From Nostoc sp. 106C (GTDB lineage Bacteria > Cyanobacteriota > Cyanobacteriia > Cyanobacteriales > Nostocaceae), in contig NZ_MTAW01000184.1 in assembly GCF_002154725.1 (NCBI RefSeq), positions 62,001 through 126,000 on the forward strand: a stretch of DNA of 64,000 bases, read 5' to 3'. This document shows positions 49,500 through 58,913 of this stretch, piece by piece; the stretch's first letter is position 1, and the number at the start of each line of letters is the position of its first letter. The notes beneath the pieces are model-generated. The model made no database searches and was not told the origin of the DNA. It saw nothing but the letters and a program-made list of their open reading frames with translations. Made by a program: the position numbers and the translations under genes.

Positions 49500-50900
49500 C
49501 TAATGCGGTTCTTTAACAAACATGAGTGGCACAATCGCTACTAAGCGACAGACGCTAGAAAGGGCAAACAATCCTAGTAAACCGCCTTGTTCACCAAATT
49601 GAGCGATAAAGCTACCAATAGTTGTGCCCAAAGCACCACTCACTCCAGCTACAGCCGATGCGATCGCGAAATAGATTGATTGATTTTTTACTGGTGCAAT
49701 TCCCAGTTGCATATTGTTATTGCACAAATCGATTGCCGCCCAAGTTCCTCCAGTGAAGATGTGTAATAGCGGCAACCACAGCCAAATATTCCAAGTATTA
49801 GCACTAACACCCATCCACAACAACGGTGTCAATGCCACTAAAATTCCAATCAACATCAAAATCCGGCGATTGCCTATTTTGTCTGCCAACTTACCCCACA
49901 GAACAATCAAAAGCATATTAGCTCCAGCCTGAAGGCTACCGTAGAGCGTCACATAACTCACATCTAGATGAAGCTGATCTAGCATATAGAAGTTGAAAAA
50001 AGGAGCGCTGATGTTAACAGCCAGCATCCATAAGCCGAAATAAAGTAAAAACCTTAAAAAGTTACAGTTACTCCAGATGCTAGCAAACTCGTTTGGTGGA
50101 GTAGGTATTTTGTCTTTTTCAGTGTCAGCATATTCACTGCTTTGCTGGTACTTTACAAGACTACTGTTTTGTAATGCTGGATTCATGTCCACCTGAAAGT
50201 ACTGACATCCCAAGCTAATTAGCCCAAACACGATACCTGCAAGCAGAACTACTCCATAACCTTGTAGAGTTCCACCATACCAATGTGATACAGCTAGCCC
50301 CGCCAAAGGTACGCAGAGCAAATTAGTCAAGCTAGCTGCACTATTGCGGATGCCGAAATAGCTACCCCGCAATCGCCGAGGAACTATCATGGCCAGCCAA
50401 CTCAGCCATGATGCAGTTCCTAGCCCCCCTAAAAGGCTGCTGAACAGGACAACCCATAATGTTAATAGTATTAACTGCCCAGAAGTCAGTCCGAGCCAGC
50501 TTGAGCCGATAATGCCAATACCTAGAATCAACCATAGTAAACGAGCAATCCCATGAGTCCTAACGGAATAGTAGAAACGGCTACTGCTGCGTTCTGACAA
50601 GTAAGCACCCAACGGCTGAATTAAATTCACTAGCATGGGGATAGATGACAGCATCCCAAATACCACTGGACTAGCACCCAACTCCAACAAAAAATTGCTG
50701 AGTAAAATTCCCCCAGTAGCCACACCGAAAACTGTCGCAAAGACAGCATCTAGAGTAGAAGCTCTCAAACTGGTGCGAATACCATCCTTAAAAACTTGAG
50801 GATTGGTTTTTGTGGTAGAAGCCAGTGCTGATTGTGGCGTAGTAATCTGGGTAATTTCCAGAGCCACAGGCGCGGCTTTTTGAATCGGAACAGAAGTCAT
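49500..50900 (-). CDS. MFS transporter
   Basis: 466 residues with 12 predicted helices. The N-terminal 45 residues are hydrophilic and rich in Thr/Ser. Motif A is weak (PLGAYLSERSSSRFYYS after helix 2; GKLADKIGNRRIL after helix 8). The arrangement matches MFS exporters of unknown specificity found in cyanobacteria. It lies next to the divergent sugar-binding protein gene but the link is not established. Confidence 0.78.
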   Translation of the reverse strand: MTSVPIQKAAPVALEITQITTPQSALASTTKTNPQVFKDGIRTSLRASTLDAVFATVFGVATGGILLSNFLLELGASPVVFGMLSSIPMLVNLIQPLGAYLSERSSSRFYYSVRTHGIARLLWLILGIGIIGSSWLGLTSGQLILLTLWVVLFSSLLGGLGTASWLSWLAMIVPRRLRGSYFGIRNSAASLTNLLCVPLAGLAVSHWYGGTLQGYGVVLLAGIVFGLISLGCQYFQVDMNPALQNSSLVKYQQSSEYADTEKDKIPTPPNEFASIWSNCNFLRFLLYFGLWMLAVNISAPFFNFYMLDQLHLDVSYVTLYGSLQAGANMLLIVLWGKLADKIGNRRILMLIGILVALTPLLWMGVSANTWNIWLWLPLLHIFTGGTWAAIDLCNNNMQLGIAPVKNQSIYFAIASAVAGVSGALGTTIGSFIAQFGEQGGLLGLFALSSVCRLVAIVPLMFVKEPH

Positions 50901-51059
50901 AAATTAAATTTTTACGGATGACGTACCGTAGGATGAGTCTAGTTGCCGATAATTTCTCGTCATTCTATCTTGCCTCTCTCAATAAAAATTCAGATTCGTT
51001 AAACCTCAGTTATCAACTACAAACGATATAAGTAAGGACAGAGAAACTGTAATTATTAC

Positions 51060-52310
51060 GTGATTAGAAGCAGGTTGTTCAAGTTTTTCGGACTGGCAAT
51101 AGCGATCGCGATCGCCATTATTGGTTGCCACAGTCTATCACTACCAAGCGCATCCACAAAAGTTACTGTCAAACTTAGCGGTTGGGGAGGCAATCAAGTT
51201 GAGCAAAAACTCCTCAAACAGGTATTACAAGACTTTGAAGCACAGCACCCCAAGATCCAAGTCAAGTATGAGGTGATTTCCGACCAATACATGGACGTAA
51301 TCAAAACTCGCTTGGTTGGGGAAGCCGCACCCGATGTTTTCTATCTGGATGCGCTGGAGGCTCCTTTCCTGATGAGTCAAGATGTTTTGGAACCGCTAGA
51401 TGCTTACATTACTCCCGAATTTGACTTAGCAGACTTTGAAACTAACCTACTTAATAGCTTCAAATACCAAAACCGAATTTACGGTTTCCCCAAAGACTAT
51501 TCCACCCTGTCACTGTTTTACAACAAAAAAGCCTTCGCCACCGCAGGCTTGGCTAGTCCGCCAACTACTTGGGAGGAATTACGCAGCTACTCTCGGCAGT
51601 TAACAGGCAAACTGAACAAATATGGCTTTGGGGAAATTCCCGAACTAGCACGTCAAGCTTATAAAATCAAAGCCTTTGGCGGGCAAATCATTGGTCAAAA
51701 TGATTACGCAACCTTTGCTAGGGAAGGGAGTTTGCAGGGATTGCAGTTGGTAGTAGACCAGTATCAAAAAGACCATTCCTCCGCCCAAAAATCTGATGTG
51801 GGAACGAGTTCAGGTAGCGAAATGTTTGGTCAGAATAAGGTGGCAATGGTAATTGAAGGCAACTGGGCAATTCCTTACCTGAATGACACTTTTCCCAATC
51901 TGGAGTTTGCTACCGCAGAATTGCCGACAATGAATGGCATAAAAAACACTATGGTTTTTACCGTTGCCTACGTGATGAATAAACAAGCAAAACACAAAGC
52001 TGAAGCTTGGGAATTAATTTCCTATCTTACAGGTAAAGAAGGGATGCAAAAGTGGACGGGAACAGGGTTTGCGCTACCAACAAGGAAATCTGTAGCAGAG
52101 AAATTAGGCTACGACAAAGACCCGTTGCGATCGCCATTTGTCAGTGGTGTGGCCTACGCTACACCTTGGCAAGCAGGTAAATATCCAGCTGCGATCGTCA
52201 ATAACTTTGATAACCAGTTTATTAGCGCCTTGTTAGGGCAACAACCATTAAAGCAGACAATGATACGGGCAGAAATTGAAGCGAACAAGCAAATTAAAGC
52301 GATGCAGTAA
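51060..52310 (+). CDS. Sugar ABC transporter substrate-binding lipoprotein
   Basis: 416 residues from a GTG start. The signal ends in IAIIGC (lipobox). The mature part is a cluster B/D extracellular solute-binding protein: VKLSGWGGNQVEQKLLKQVL, YEVISDQYMDVIKTRLVGEA, PDVFYLDALEAPFL, and NKVAMVIEGNWAIPYLND. It probably binds an oligosaccharide or disaccharide and partners with the permeases at 61629-63370, from which it is separated by a block of glycosyltransferase genes. Its last 17 bases overlap the end of the convergent glycosyltransferase gene. Confidence 0.88.
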   Translation: MIRSRLFKFFGLAIAIAIAIIGCHSLSLPSASTKVTVKLSGWGGNQVEQKLLKQVLQDFEAQHPKIQVKYEVISDQYMDVIKTRLVGEAAPDVFYLDALEAPFLMSQDVLEPLDAYITPEFDLADFETNLLNSFKYQNRIYGFPKDYSTLSLFYNKKAFATAGLASPPTTWEELRSYSRQLTGKLNKYGFGEIPELARQAYKIKAFGGQIIGQNDYATFAREGSLQGLQLVVDQYQKDHSSAQKSDVGTSSGSEMFGQNKVAMVIEGNWAIPYLNDTFPNLEFATAELPTMNGIKNTMVFTVAYVMNKQAKHKAEAWELISYLTGKEGMQKWTGTGFALPTRKSVAEKLGYDKDPLRSPFVSGVAYATPWQAGKYPAAIVNNFDNQFISALLGQQPLKQTMIRAEIEANKQIKAMQ

Positions 52311-53559
52311 TACGCTCAATCGCATCACACGCCATCCCAACCCCATTTTCTGCTTGAATAATACGTCCGATTTCTGCTGCTTTAGCTGCATAGTTGGGAT
52401 TTTCTAATAATTCACGTAACTCCTTAGCTACTCGTGCCGCTAAATACTGCTTACGGGAAATATTACGCGAAGTTCCCAGACGTTCAACTCTTGCTGCATT
52501 GTCTGGCTGATCATGGCTATAGGGCATCACCAGCGTTGGACAACCTGCCCGTAATGCTTGAGCCGTTGTACCAATGCCACCTTGATGAACAATTGCACAA
52601 GCACGAGGAAAAATCTGAGAATATGGCGCATAGTTCACAGCAATAATCTCTTGTGTGAGGTTCTCTGGAGGCGCATTCTTGCCAATCAGCAAAACTGCAC
52701 GCCGATTTAGGAGCTTTGCAGCTGCGATGCTCTCTTGGTAAAAGCTACCAGGAGCCATGACTGCGGCTGAACCAAGGGTAAAAACGATTGGCGGTTCACC
52801 TGAATTCAAAAATTGTGTGAGTTCTGGTGTCAGTTTCACTCCGCTCTCGCTGCCATCATAAAATGTAAATCCTGTAATGACCGTATTTACCGGCCAATCA
52901 GGTTGAGGCTTGGCGAATGCTGACGAGAACATTGCTAGCACAAGGTAGGGAGAATACTTATCATCAATGAAGGGATTGCCAACGAGTGCAGGTAAGCCTA
53001 GTTCGCGCCGCAGTTGATCAATCGGTTCCGCCCAAGATTTAGCAACTACTTTTGATAATTGAATAATGCCTCGGTTGATAACAGAACCAAACCCGCGCAG
53101 TTTGGCTAGAAATGGAAATACAGGGATTACCGATGGGTCGTAAACAGAGAGAAATGAGGCAGGTTGCAGGACAGCGAACGCCCACGGAATCCCTAATTTT
53201 TCTGCAACCAACCGAGCCGCCACGACCCCTTCACCCGTAACGATCAAGTCTGCATCTTTCGCACTGTTGATTAAATCTGTGTAGGTTTCACGTAAATTCG
53301 CGACAACCCAATTTTTGATAACATATTCTGTACCCGCTTTTAAATCCATCATCCGTGTCATCTCTTGAGGATTACTCAAAGCAGTATTGTCAGGGCGCAT
53401 CCGATAAAACTCGAATCCCAAAGCTGTAATTTTGCTTTCATATTCTTTGTGCGTTGCAAATACTACATCATGACCACGCTTTTGTAATTCCAGTGCGATC
53501 GCAATTTTGGGATGCAGATCGCCAAAAGAACCAATGGTGGTTAAAACAATACGACTCAC
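52294..53559 (-). CDS. Glycosyltransferase, GT1 (UGT/MGT) type
   Basis: 421 residues. The N-terminal half begins VLTTIGSFGDLHPKIAIALE with the conserved acceptor-domain His nearby. The C-terminal half has the GT1 donor signature HQGGIGTTAQALRAGCPTLV followed by MPYSHDQPDNAARVERLG. This resembles sterol/macrolide-type UDP- or dTDP-sugar glycosyltransferases; the acceptor cannot be identified. It converges on the solute-binding gene with a 17-bp overlap, so they are not an operon. Confidence 0.88.
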   Translation of the reverse strand: MSRIVLTTIGSFGDLHPKIAIALELQKRGHDVVFATHKEYESKITALGFEFYRMRPDNTALSNPQEMTRMMDLKAGTEYVIKNWVVANLRETYTDLINSAKDADLIVTGEGVVAARLVAEKLGIPWAFAVLQPASFLSVYDPSVIPVFPFLAKLRGFGSVINRGIIQLSKVVAKSWAEPIDQLRRELGLPALVGNPFIDDKYSPYLVLAMFSSAFAKPQPDWPVNTVITGFTFYDGSESGVKLTPELTQFLNSGEPPIVFTLGSAAVMAPGSFYQESIAAAKLLNRRAVLLIGKNAPPENLTQEIIAVNYAPYSQIFPRACAIVHQGGIGTTAQALRAGCPTLVMPYSHDQPDNAARVERLGTSRNISRKQYLAARVAKELRELLENPNYAAKAAEIGRIIQAENGVGMACDAIERITASL

Positions 53560-53757
53560 TTTTTTGTCTCTCAGTCAGCAGCACTGATAATCAACATAAT
53601 TGATTGATTTTAAACCTTGCCTTCAGCAATTTACCAAATATTGCTATTTCTTTATCTGCTGTAATTATTGCAGCTTGAAGTCTCATAAAAAATCTAGACG
53701 CACTATCCCTCTGTGAGTTCTTCTCTAAACAGCGATCGCTCTTTTGGTTGACTTTTG

Positions 53758-54879
53758 TTAATCAATCTCCAGAAGCTCTTTGAGATAATTAATCGCTGTT
53801 TTGGGAGCTAGGTGAGTCATGCAAGGATGATTTTCAACCAAGCAGAACTTGTTTTTAAAATGGTGCTCCTGGCAGATGGTACACTTAAAATCTGACAGGG
53901 CTATTTTTACATGGGGTTGTCGGGGTGCCCAAAGCCTAATTGGACTAGCACCGTCACCATCTGCGTCATTACCAAAAATTGCGACTGTGGGGCAGCCAAC
54001 AGCAGCAGCAATGTGCAGTAGCCCACTATCAAGAGTAATACAAACTTTCGCCTGGCAGCATGTACCAGCTAATTCAGTTAGCGAGGTTTTCCCTCTCAGG
54101 TCGATCAAGGAATTTTCTTTTAACAAATCCTCTTCTGTATTATTAGAGTAGTATAAAGTCTGCTGAATTTTCGGACTGCTACCAACTAAGCCAACTGTGA
54201 GTCGTTGGCTTTCACACCAGTTAATTACTTGTTTCCAGTAGCTTACTGGCCACATTTTGGCAGGGCGCGTGGCTGTAACACTAATGATTACATCAGGGAC
54301 AGAAAAATTTGGCTGTTTACTAGGTAATTCTAATTTTAAAAAATCGGTTTCTACATAGGCAATTCGACAGAAAATTTCACTGATATAGTTACTACTAAGA
54401 ATCTCTTGATGTCTTTGGATAAATGCTGGACTGTTCCAGTCTGGATCGCTAATAATCTTCTGTACTAGGTCGTGACTAGCGTCTAGCTTGAGGCGAAAAT
54501 CTTCAGATAAAGCACCTCCTGCAACATACGTAGGGCGGATAGCAGTAACCGTGACTAAGTTAATTTCACTAAACTCATCACAATTAATTGCTAAATCATA
54601 AGAACCAGCAACTTCATAACGTTGACGAACAGCTTTAGCAAGGGTTTCAAGGAAGTCTGGACTGTCAGCATAAAGTGAAAATCGCCAGTCAATATATGGA
54701 CTATGAATTTCAAAATCCTTGGTAATTTCACTGCCAAAAAAATCTAATATGCAATTAGGATATTTTTCTTTCAGACCTCTTAAAAGTGGTGTAGTTATTA
54801 CAAAATTACCCACTTTAGTAGAAGAAAAAACAGCTATATGAGGATTTGCACGCAAAGGTTGATTAGAAAAAATTTCCAT
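53758..54879 (-). CDS. Glycosyltransferase family 9-like protein
   Basis: About 373 residues from MEIFSNQPLRAN; a start six codons upstream is possible. The two-domain pattern fits ADP-heptose:LPS-type GT9: N-terminal HIAVFSSTKVGNFVITTPLL, C-terminal ISVTATRPAKMWPVSYWKQV, then ITLDSGLLHIAAAVGCPTVA and a Cys-rich tail (CTICQEHHFKNKFC). It probably transfers a sugar in cell-surface polysaccharide synthesis. It is followed by a palindromic repeat and the GT2-type gene on the same strand. Confidence 0.82.
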   Translation of the reverse strand: MEIFSNQPLRANPHIAVFSSTKVGNFVITTPLLRGLKEKYPNCILDFFGSEITKDFEIHSPYIDWRFSLYADSPDFLETLAKAVRQRYEVAGSYDLAINCDEFSEINLVTVTAIRPTYVAGGALSEDFRLKLDASHDLVQKIISDPDWNSPAFIQRHQEILSSNYISEIFCRIAYVETDFLKLELPSKQPNFSVPDVIISVTATRPAKMWPVSYWKQVINWCESQRLTVGLVGSSPKIQQTLYYSNNTEEDLLKENSLIDLRGKTSLTELAGTCCQAKVCITLDSGLLHIAAAVGCPTVAIFGNDADGDGASPIRLWAPRQPHVKIALSDFKCTICQEHHFKNKFCLVENHPCMTHLAPKTAINYLKELLEID

Positions 54880-54906
54880 AATGATAAAATATGGCAACAG
54901 TCTCTT

Positions 54907-54939
54907 AGATTCCCGACTTCTTAAAGAAGTCGGGAATCT
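54907..54939. repeat. 33-bp perfect palindromic repeat, copy 2
   Basis: AGATTCCCGACTTCTT is followed by one base and its exact inverse complement. Compared with the copy at 23726-23758, AT is TA at one place in the left arm and correspondingly in the right arm. T-rich sequence follows, so it may also act as a terminator for the gene cluster to its right. Confidence 0.85.
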
Positions 54940-54960
54940 TTTTACTTTTTACTAAATTAT

Positions 54961-56403
54961 CTAGCTAGTAAGTTTTTGAATAATAACCTGATACCCTTTA
55001 AATACAATCTGAATTTTATCTCTAAAAATTGTTAAAAAAGCATCTATAGCCAGCTTAGGGTGTTGAGTGAGATTATTCTGAACTTCAGGCCAATTGTAAT
55101 CATCAAAAATTATTACTCCTTTGACTTTAACTAAACGCCAACTCAAGACAGCATCTTCAAGCACATTAGAGGCTATATGAGAACCATCAATGTAGAGAAA
55201 ATCATAAGTATCTAAAGAAAGCGTTCGCAAGACTTCCTGAGATATACCAACAATTTTTTCAACTTTATCAGCTGAGCCTGTTAGAGCTATATTAAATTCA
55301 AATCTTGTTTCTAGAGATTTAATACAATCCGCATCTAAATTTTGATGCTCACAACTTCCCTCAAATGTATCTATACAGGTAATTTTGGCTGATTCATGAG
55401 TCAAGATATTATCAAGCAGCCAACTAGTCGCTCTTCCTTCCCAACTACCTATTTCTAAAAACTTGAGATTTGGTAAATTTGCAAAGTTTTTTAATACCTG
55501 TTGCCAAAGACAAATATGAATACTAAACCAATCTTGAGTAAATTGATAACCTTTATATATACAATTTTTTAAATATTGCTGGCGCTGTAAATATAAAAAA
55601 TGTTCCTCTTCAATTTTATAAGCCTGCTCCAATAAATTTGGCTTTATATGATATAGTTCTTGAGATTCACCTGGCGGTAATTGAAACTTCGTAATTTGTT
55701 TATCAAATGCATTATCAGGATATCGGATATATTCGACAGTTTCTAAGTTAGTTTTGCCAATAGTAAAAAATTTTGAGAGCAAAGCCTGATAAGCACAATC
55801 TTCCGTTTTAGTTTGTTTATGTATCTCATCTTCAAAAAATCCCTCAATAAACTCATGACACTCTCTCCTAACGCACAAGTTTAGAGGTAGACTTTTTTCG
55901 ATAGCATCTTGCCAATATGGATGAATTTTATCTTGAGTTTTGACCTTAGACCTAATTACATCAAAACGCTTTTCTGGCAATTTAATTGTCAAGTTATAAT
56001 TATCACTTGCAAGTTGAAAAGATGAAATATTTGCAGGCTTATCTTGTAATAGCATAAAGCAGACATAGATATGTTCTGGTAAAAATAAATCGTCTGCATC
56101 ACAAAAAAATATAATTTCACCTTGCGAATTTTTTACGCCTGTATTTCTAGCTGATCCTGCACCTCGATTGAAACTGTGATTTACGACATTACAAAAAGAG
56201 TTTTTGCAGACAAACTCATCTACAAGAGATAAAGTATTATCAATTGAAGCATCATCAACAATAATTATTTCTGCATTAATTAGTTGCGAATGAATGTAGC
56301 TTTTCTGGAAAAAATCAATGCTCTGGATAATACTTTCTAAGGTTCTGACTACAACATTCTCACAATTAAATGCTGGTACTATAACTGAAAAAGAACTGAG
56401 CAT
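54961..56403 (-). CDS. GT2 glycosyltransferase fused to SAM methyltransferase
   Basis: 480 residues in two domains. Residues about 1-235 form a GT-A (GT2) domain: SVIVPAFNCENVVVRTLES, IIIVDDASIDNTLSL, NRGAGSARNTGVKNSQGEII and the DXD motif FFCDADDLF. Residues about 290-480 are a class I SAM methyltransferase-like domain: FLEIGSWEGRATSWLLDNIL (motif I), CIDTFEG, DFLYIDGSHIASNVLEDA and VIIFDDYNW, of the Methyltransf_24/CmcI-like type. Fusion suggests sugar transfer coupled to methylation in surface glycan modification. It lies in the glycosyltransferase block. Confidence 0.83.
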   Translation of the reverse strand: MLSSFSVIVPAFNCENVVVRTLESIIQSIDFFQKSYIHSQLINAEIIIVDDASIDNTLSLVDEFVCKNSFCNVVNHSFNRGAGSARNTGVKNSQGEIIFFCDADDLFLPEHIYVCFMLLQDKPANISSFQLASDNYNLTIKLPEKRFDVIRSKVKTQDKIHPYWQDAIEKSLPLNLCVRRECHEFIEGFFEDEIHKQTKTEDCAYQALLSKFFTIGKTNLETVEYIRYPDNAFDKQITKFQLPPGESQELYHIKPNLLEQAYKIEEEHFLYLQRQQYLKNCIYKGYQFTQDWFSIHICLWQQVLKNFANLPNLKFLEIGSWEGRATSWLLDNILTHESAKITCIDTFEGSCEHQNLDADCIKSLETRFEFNIALTGSADKVEKIVGISQEVLRTLSLDTYDFLYIDGSHIASNVLEDAVLSWRLVKVKGVIIFDDYNWPEVQNNLTQHPKLAIDAFLTIFRDKIQIVFKGYQVIIQKLTS

Positions 56404-56429
56404 GTTAAATTTCCTGAATTTGTGTAAGC

Positions 56430-56996
56430 CTATTCAAAAACTACATCTTCGTAAAGCTCTTCTATTGTTCCTTCAAAATTAATACTGTGTAGTCGAAATG
56501 ATGTAGTTTCTGCTGTGTAAGATTGCAAAACCCACAGTCCTTCATGATTACGGCGAAAACACTCTACTCGCTGACGTTTGGTGTTAATTAAAACGTACTC
56601 TTGCAAACTTTCTAAACTTTGATAATCAGCGAATTTGTCTCCCCGATCAAAGGCTTCTGTAGAGTTAGATAAAACTTCGACAATTAAACAAGGAAATTTT
56701 TTATATGCAGGAGTTTCCTGATCTCGTTGATCGCAAGTCACCATCACATCAGGATAGTAATATCGATTTAGAGTTTCGATACGTGCTTTCATGTCAGCGA
56801 TATACACACGACAGCCTGAACCGCGTACATGATTACGAAGCAGAGCAAATAGATTCCCAGCTATGGTAACGTGGGGGTCAAGCGCTCCAGCCATTGCATA
56901 AATATAGCCGTCGATGTATTCGTGTTTGATGTCGCTTTTTTCCTCCATTTGGAGGTATTCTTCAGGGGTGAGGTAGATTTTAGGAGAAGCAATCAT
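56430..56996 (-). CDS. Uma2 family (DUF820) endonuclease-like protein
   Basis: 188 residues starting MIASPKIYLTPEEYLQMEEK, with GAGG eight bases upstream. The PD-(D/E)XK-type core is visible: the HEYIDGYIYAMAGA strand, VYIADMKARI, YYYPDVMVTC with the Asp, then LIVEVLSNSTEAFDRG with Glu and a following Asp-containing helix. Cyanobacteria carry many of these genes; biological roles are unclear, and many look like mobile passengers. It separates two glycosyltransferase-type genes. Confidence 0.88.
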   Translation of the reverse strand: MIASPKIYLTPEEYLQMEEKSDIKHEYIDGYIYAMAGALDPHVTIAGNLFALLRNHVRGSGCRVYIADMKARIETLNRYYYPDVMVTCDQRDQETPAYKKFPCLIVEVLSNSTEAFDRGDKFADYQSLESLQEYVLINTKRQRVECFRRNHEGLWVLQSYTAETTSFRLHSINFEGTIEELYEDVVFE

Positions 56997-57175
56997 ATTT
57001 AAAACCTCAAGGTTAAGCAATGGGTATTTCTTGATGTATTTTCTAGAATAACTTTTGTAAGCGATCGCCTACTCCCCATTCGATAGATCTATACCACTAA
57101 TCAGTTAAATATATAATCTTTTAAAACTAAAAATTATTCCCACATCATAGACATATTCAAGATATTAATTAATGG

Positions 57176-58558
57176 CTAGACTGGGATAACTTCCGCCAGT
57201 CTCTGTTTCACTTGATAAAAAACACTTTTCCAATCACCCCGACTCGTTTGGCGAAATAAACGCATGGTAGGATACCAAGGCGTTTCCTCACTCTCTAATT
57301 GCCAACGCCAATCGGGAATTAAAGGCAATAATACCCATACAGGTTTACCCATTGCGCCAGCTAAGTGTGCTACAGATGTATCCACGGTAATGACTAAATC
57401 CAATTGCTGAATAACGCTAGCTGTGTCGACAAAATCATTCAGTACAGGACTCAAATCATGAACGCGATCACAGTTTAGCCAAGGTTGAATTTGCGGTGCA
57501 TCATCCCCAACTTGCAAGCTATACAAAGATACATTCCCTACTTCTAATAAATCTATCAATAATTCTGGTGAGCACGACTTTTTTTGATGAAACTGAGGAT
57601 TAAGTTTACCTGCTGACCAGACAATGCCAATGCGATATGCTTTAGATGCGGGAATAATACATCGAGAAGGTAACGGATTTGGTGCAAATATATAAGGAAT
57701 AGTCCTAGGGATGGTATCAAAGGTAGTGTTGAAAATCCGAGGTAAGCTCATCAACGAAGCGTGATAATCATAAGCATAGATATTACAAAAGTTTTTGTTT
57801 ATCACTTCAAACTTTTCTTGCAGATATTTTTGAAACAGCACCATTAAAGCTGGCTCAATACTAAAGACAACCTTAGCGCCTCGTTCTCGCAATAACTTCG
57901 CATAGCGAGAAAATTGAATCGCATCACCTAAACCTTGTTCATTCCAGAGAACAATAGATTTTCTCTGAATATCTGAACCATCCCACATGGATTTTTTAGG
58001 TTTTGTATGCAGAAATGTTTCTGTTTTAAATCTCCACTCAAATTCTGCAAAACCTTCGCAAAATCTACCACATGAGAGAAGTACAATCCCCAAATTACTG
58101 TGTGCTTCAGCTAAGTCATTTTTTAACTCAATTGTCTTTCTGTAGGCTGTTATAGCTTGCGGTAATTGTCCTTGTTCATGATAAGCAAAACCAAGGTTGT
58201 AATAAGCATGAACATCATCAGGTTGAAGGCTAAGTGCTTTTTTATAAAGTAAAATAGCTTGTTGAAAATCTCCTTGTTTTTGATAAATATTACCTAAGTT
58301 GGTATGGAAGATAGCCGATTCGGGATTTATCTTTAGAGATTTATTAATGCATTTAATAGCAGTTTGGTATTGATTTTGTTGTTCTGCAACTAGTCCTAAG
58401 AAATGCCAAGCATTAGCATTATCTGGTTGCATCTGTAACGCCTGCTGAAAACAACCTTGTGCTGCTGGCAATTTTCCAGATTGATAATACTGAGTTCCTA
58501 ATGCAAGCTGCTTTTGGATTTGGTCATCATGCATGTGATAATTTTGTGCGATCGCCAT
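57176..58558 (-). CDS. TPR protein with GT9-like glycosyltransferase domain
   Basis: 460 residues. The first 165 residues have about four TPR units (QLALGTQYYQSGKLPAAQGC, NANAWHFLGLVAEQQNQYQ, VHAYYNLGFAYHEQGQLPQA). The C-terminal part (about 185-455) resembles GT9/GT41-type glycosyltransferases: KSIVLWNEQGLGDAIQFSRY, RIGIVWSAGKLNPQF, VSLYSLQVGDDAPQIQ, LDLVITVDTSVAHLAGAMGK and WVLLPLIPDWRW. Such fusions are common in Nostocales. It could modify proteins or surface glycans; the acceptor is unknown. Confidence 0.83.
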   Translation of the reverse strand: MAIAQNYHMHDDQIQKQLALGTQYYQSGKLPAAQGCFQQALQMQPDNANAWHFLGLVAEQQNQYQTAIKCINKSLKINPESAIFHTNLGNIYQKQGDFQQAILLYKKALSLQPDDVHAYYNLGFAYHEQGQLPQAITAYRKTIELKNDLAEAHSNLGIVLLSCGRFCEGFAEFEWRFKTETFLHTKPKKSMWDGSDIQRKSIVLWNEQGLGDAIQFSRYAKLLRERGAKVVFSIEPALMVLFQKYLQEKFEVINKNFCNIYAYDYHASLMSLPRIFNTTFDTIPRTIPYIFAPNPLPSRCIIPASKAYRIGIVWSAGKLNPQFHQKKSCSPELLIDLLEVGNVSLYSLQVGDDAPQIQPWLNCDRVHDLSPVLNDFVDTASVIQQLDLVITVDTSVAHLAGAMGKPVWVLLPLIPDWRWQLESEETPWYPTMRLFRQTSRGDWKSVFYQVKQRLAEVIPV

Positions 58559-58913
58559 TTATCGCAGGAATAGTATAAGTTCTGTAGTGATAAGCAGGCA
58601 AGTAGCTAATTGCAAGGTTTAATAACTTTGATAATCAGTATACTGATTGGTGGTTAATAAAACTTTACTTTATGACTGTAACTTCTGCCCTTGAAGGTTT
58701 TATCTCATTTTGTAGCCACCAAGTCTGGTATCGCATTATCAAACCAGACCAATAAGAGTCCGGTAAATTACCACTTTTATACCAATTCACGAAATTATTG
58801 ATACAAATTACTTTCTCTGCTCCTCAATTCTCTTCAGTTATCAGTCCCCAGATTCCCCAGAGATGTTAATTTCCAATAATTTTAAAAGAGCGATCGCCAG
58901 CTTGATCTTACTC
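58559..58913. other. Intergenic region
   Basis: About 355 bp between two leftward genes; no gene or clear structure. A GCGATCGC site lies near 58892. Confidence 0.4.
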
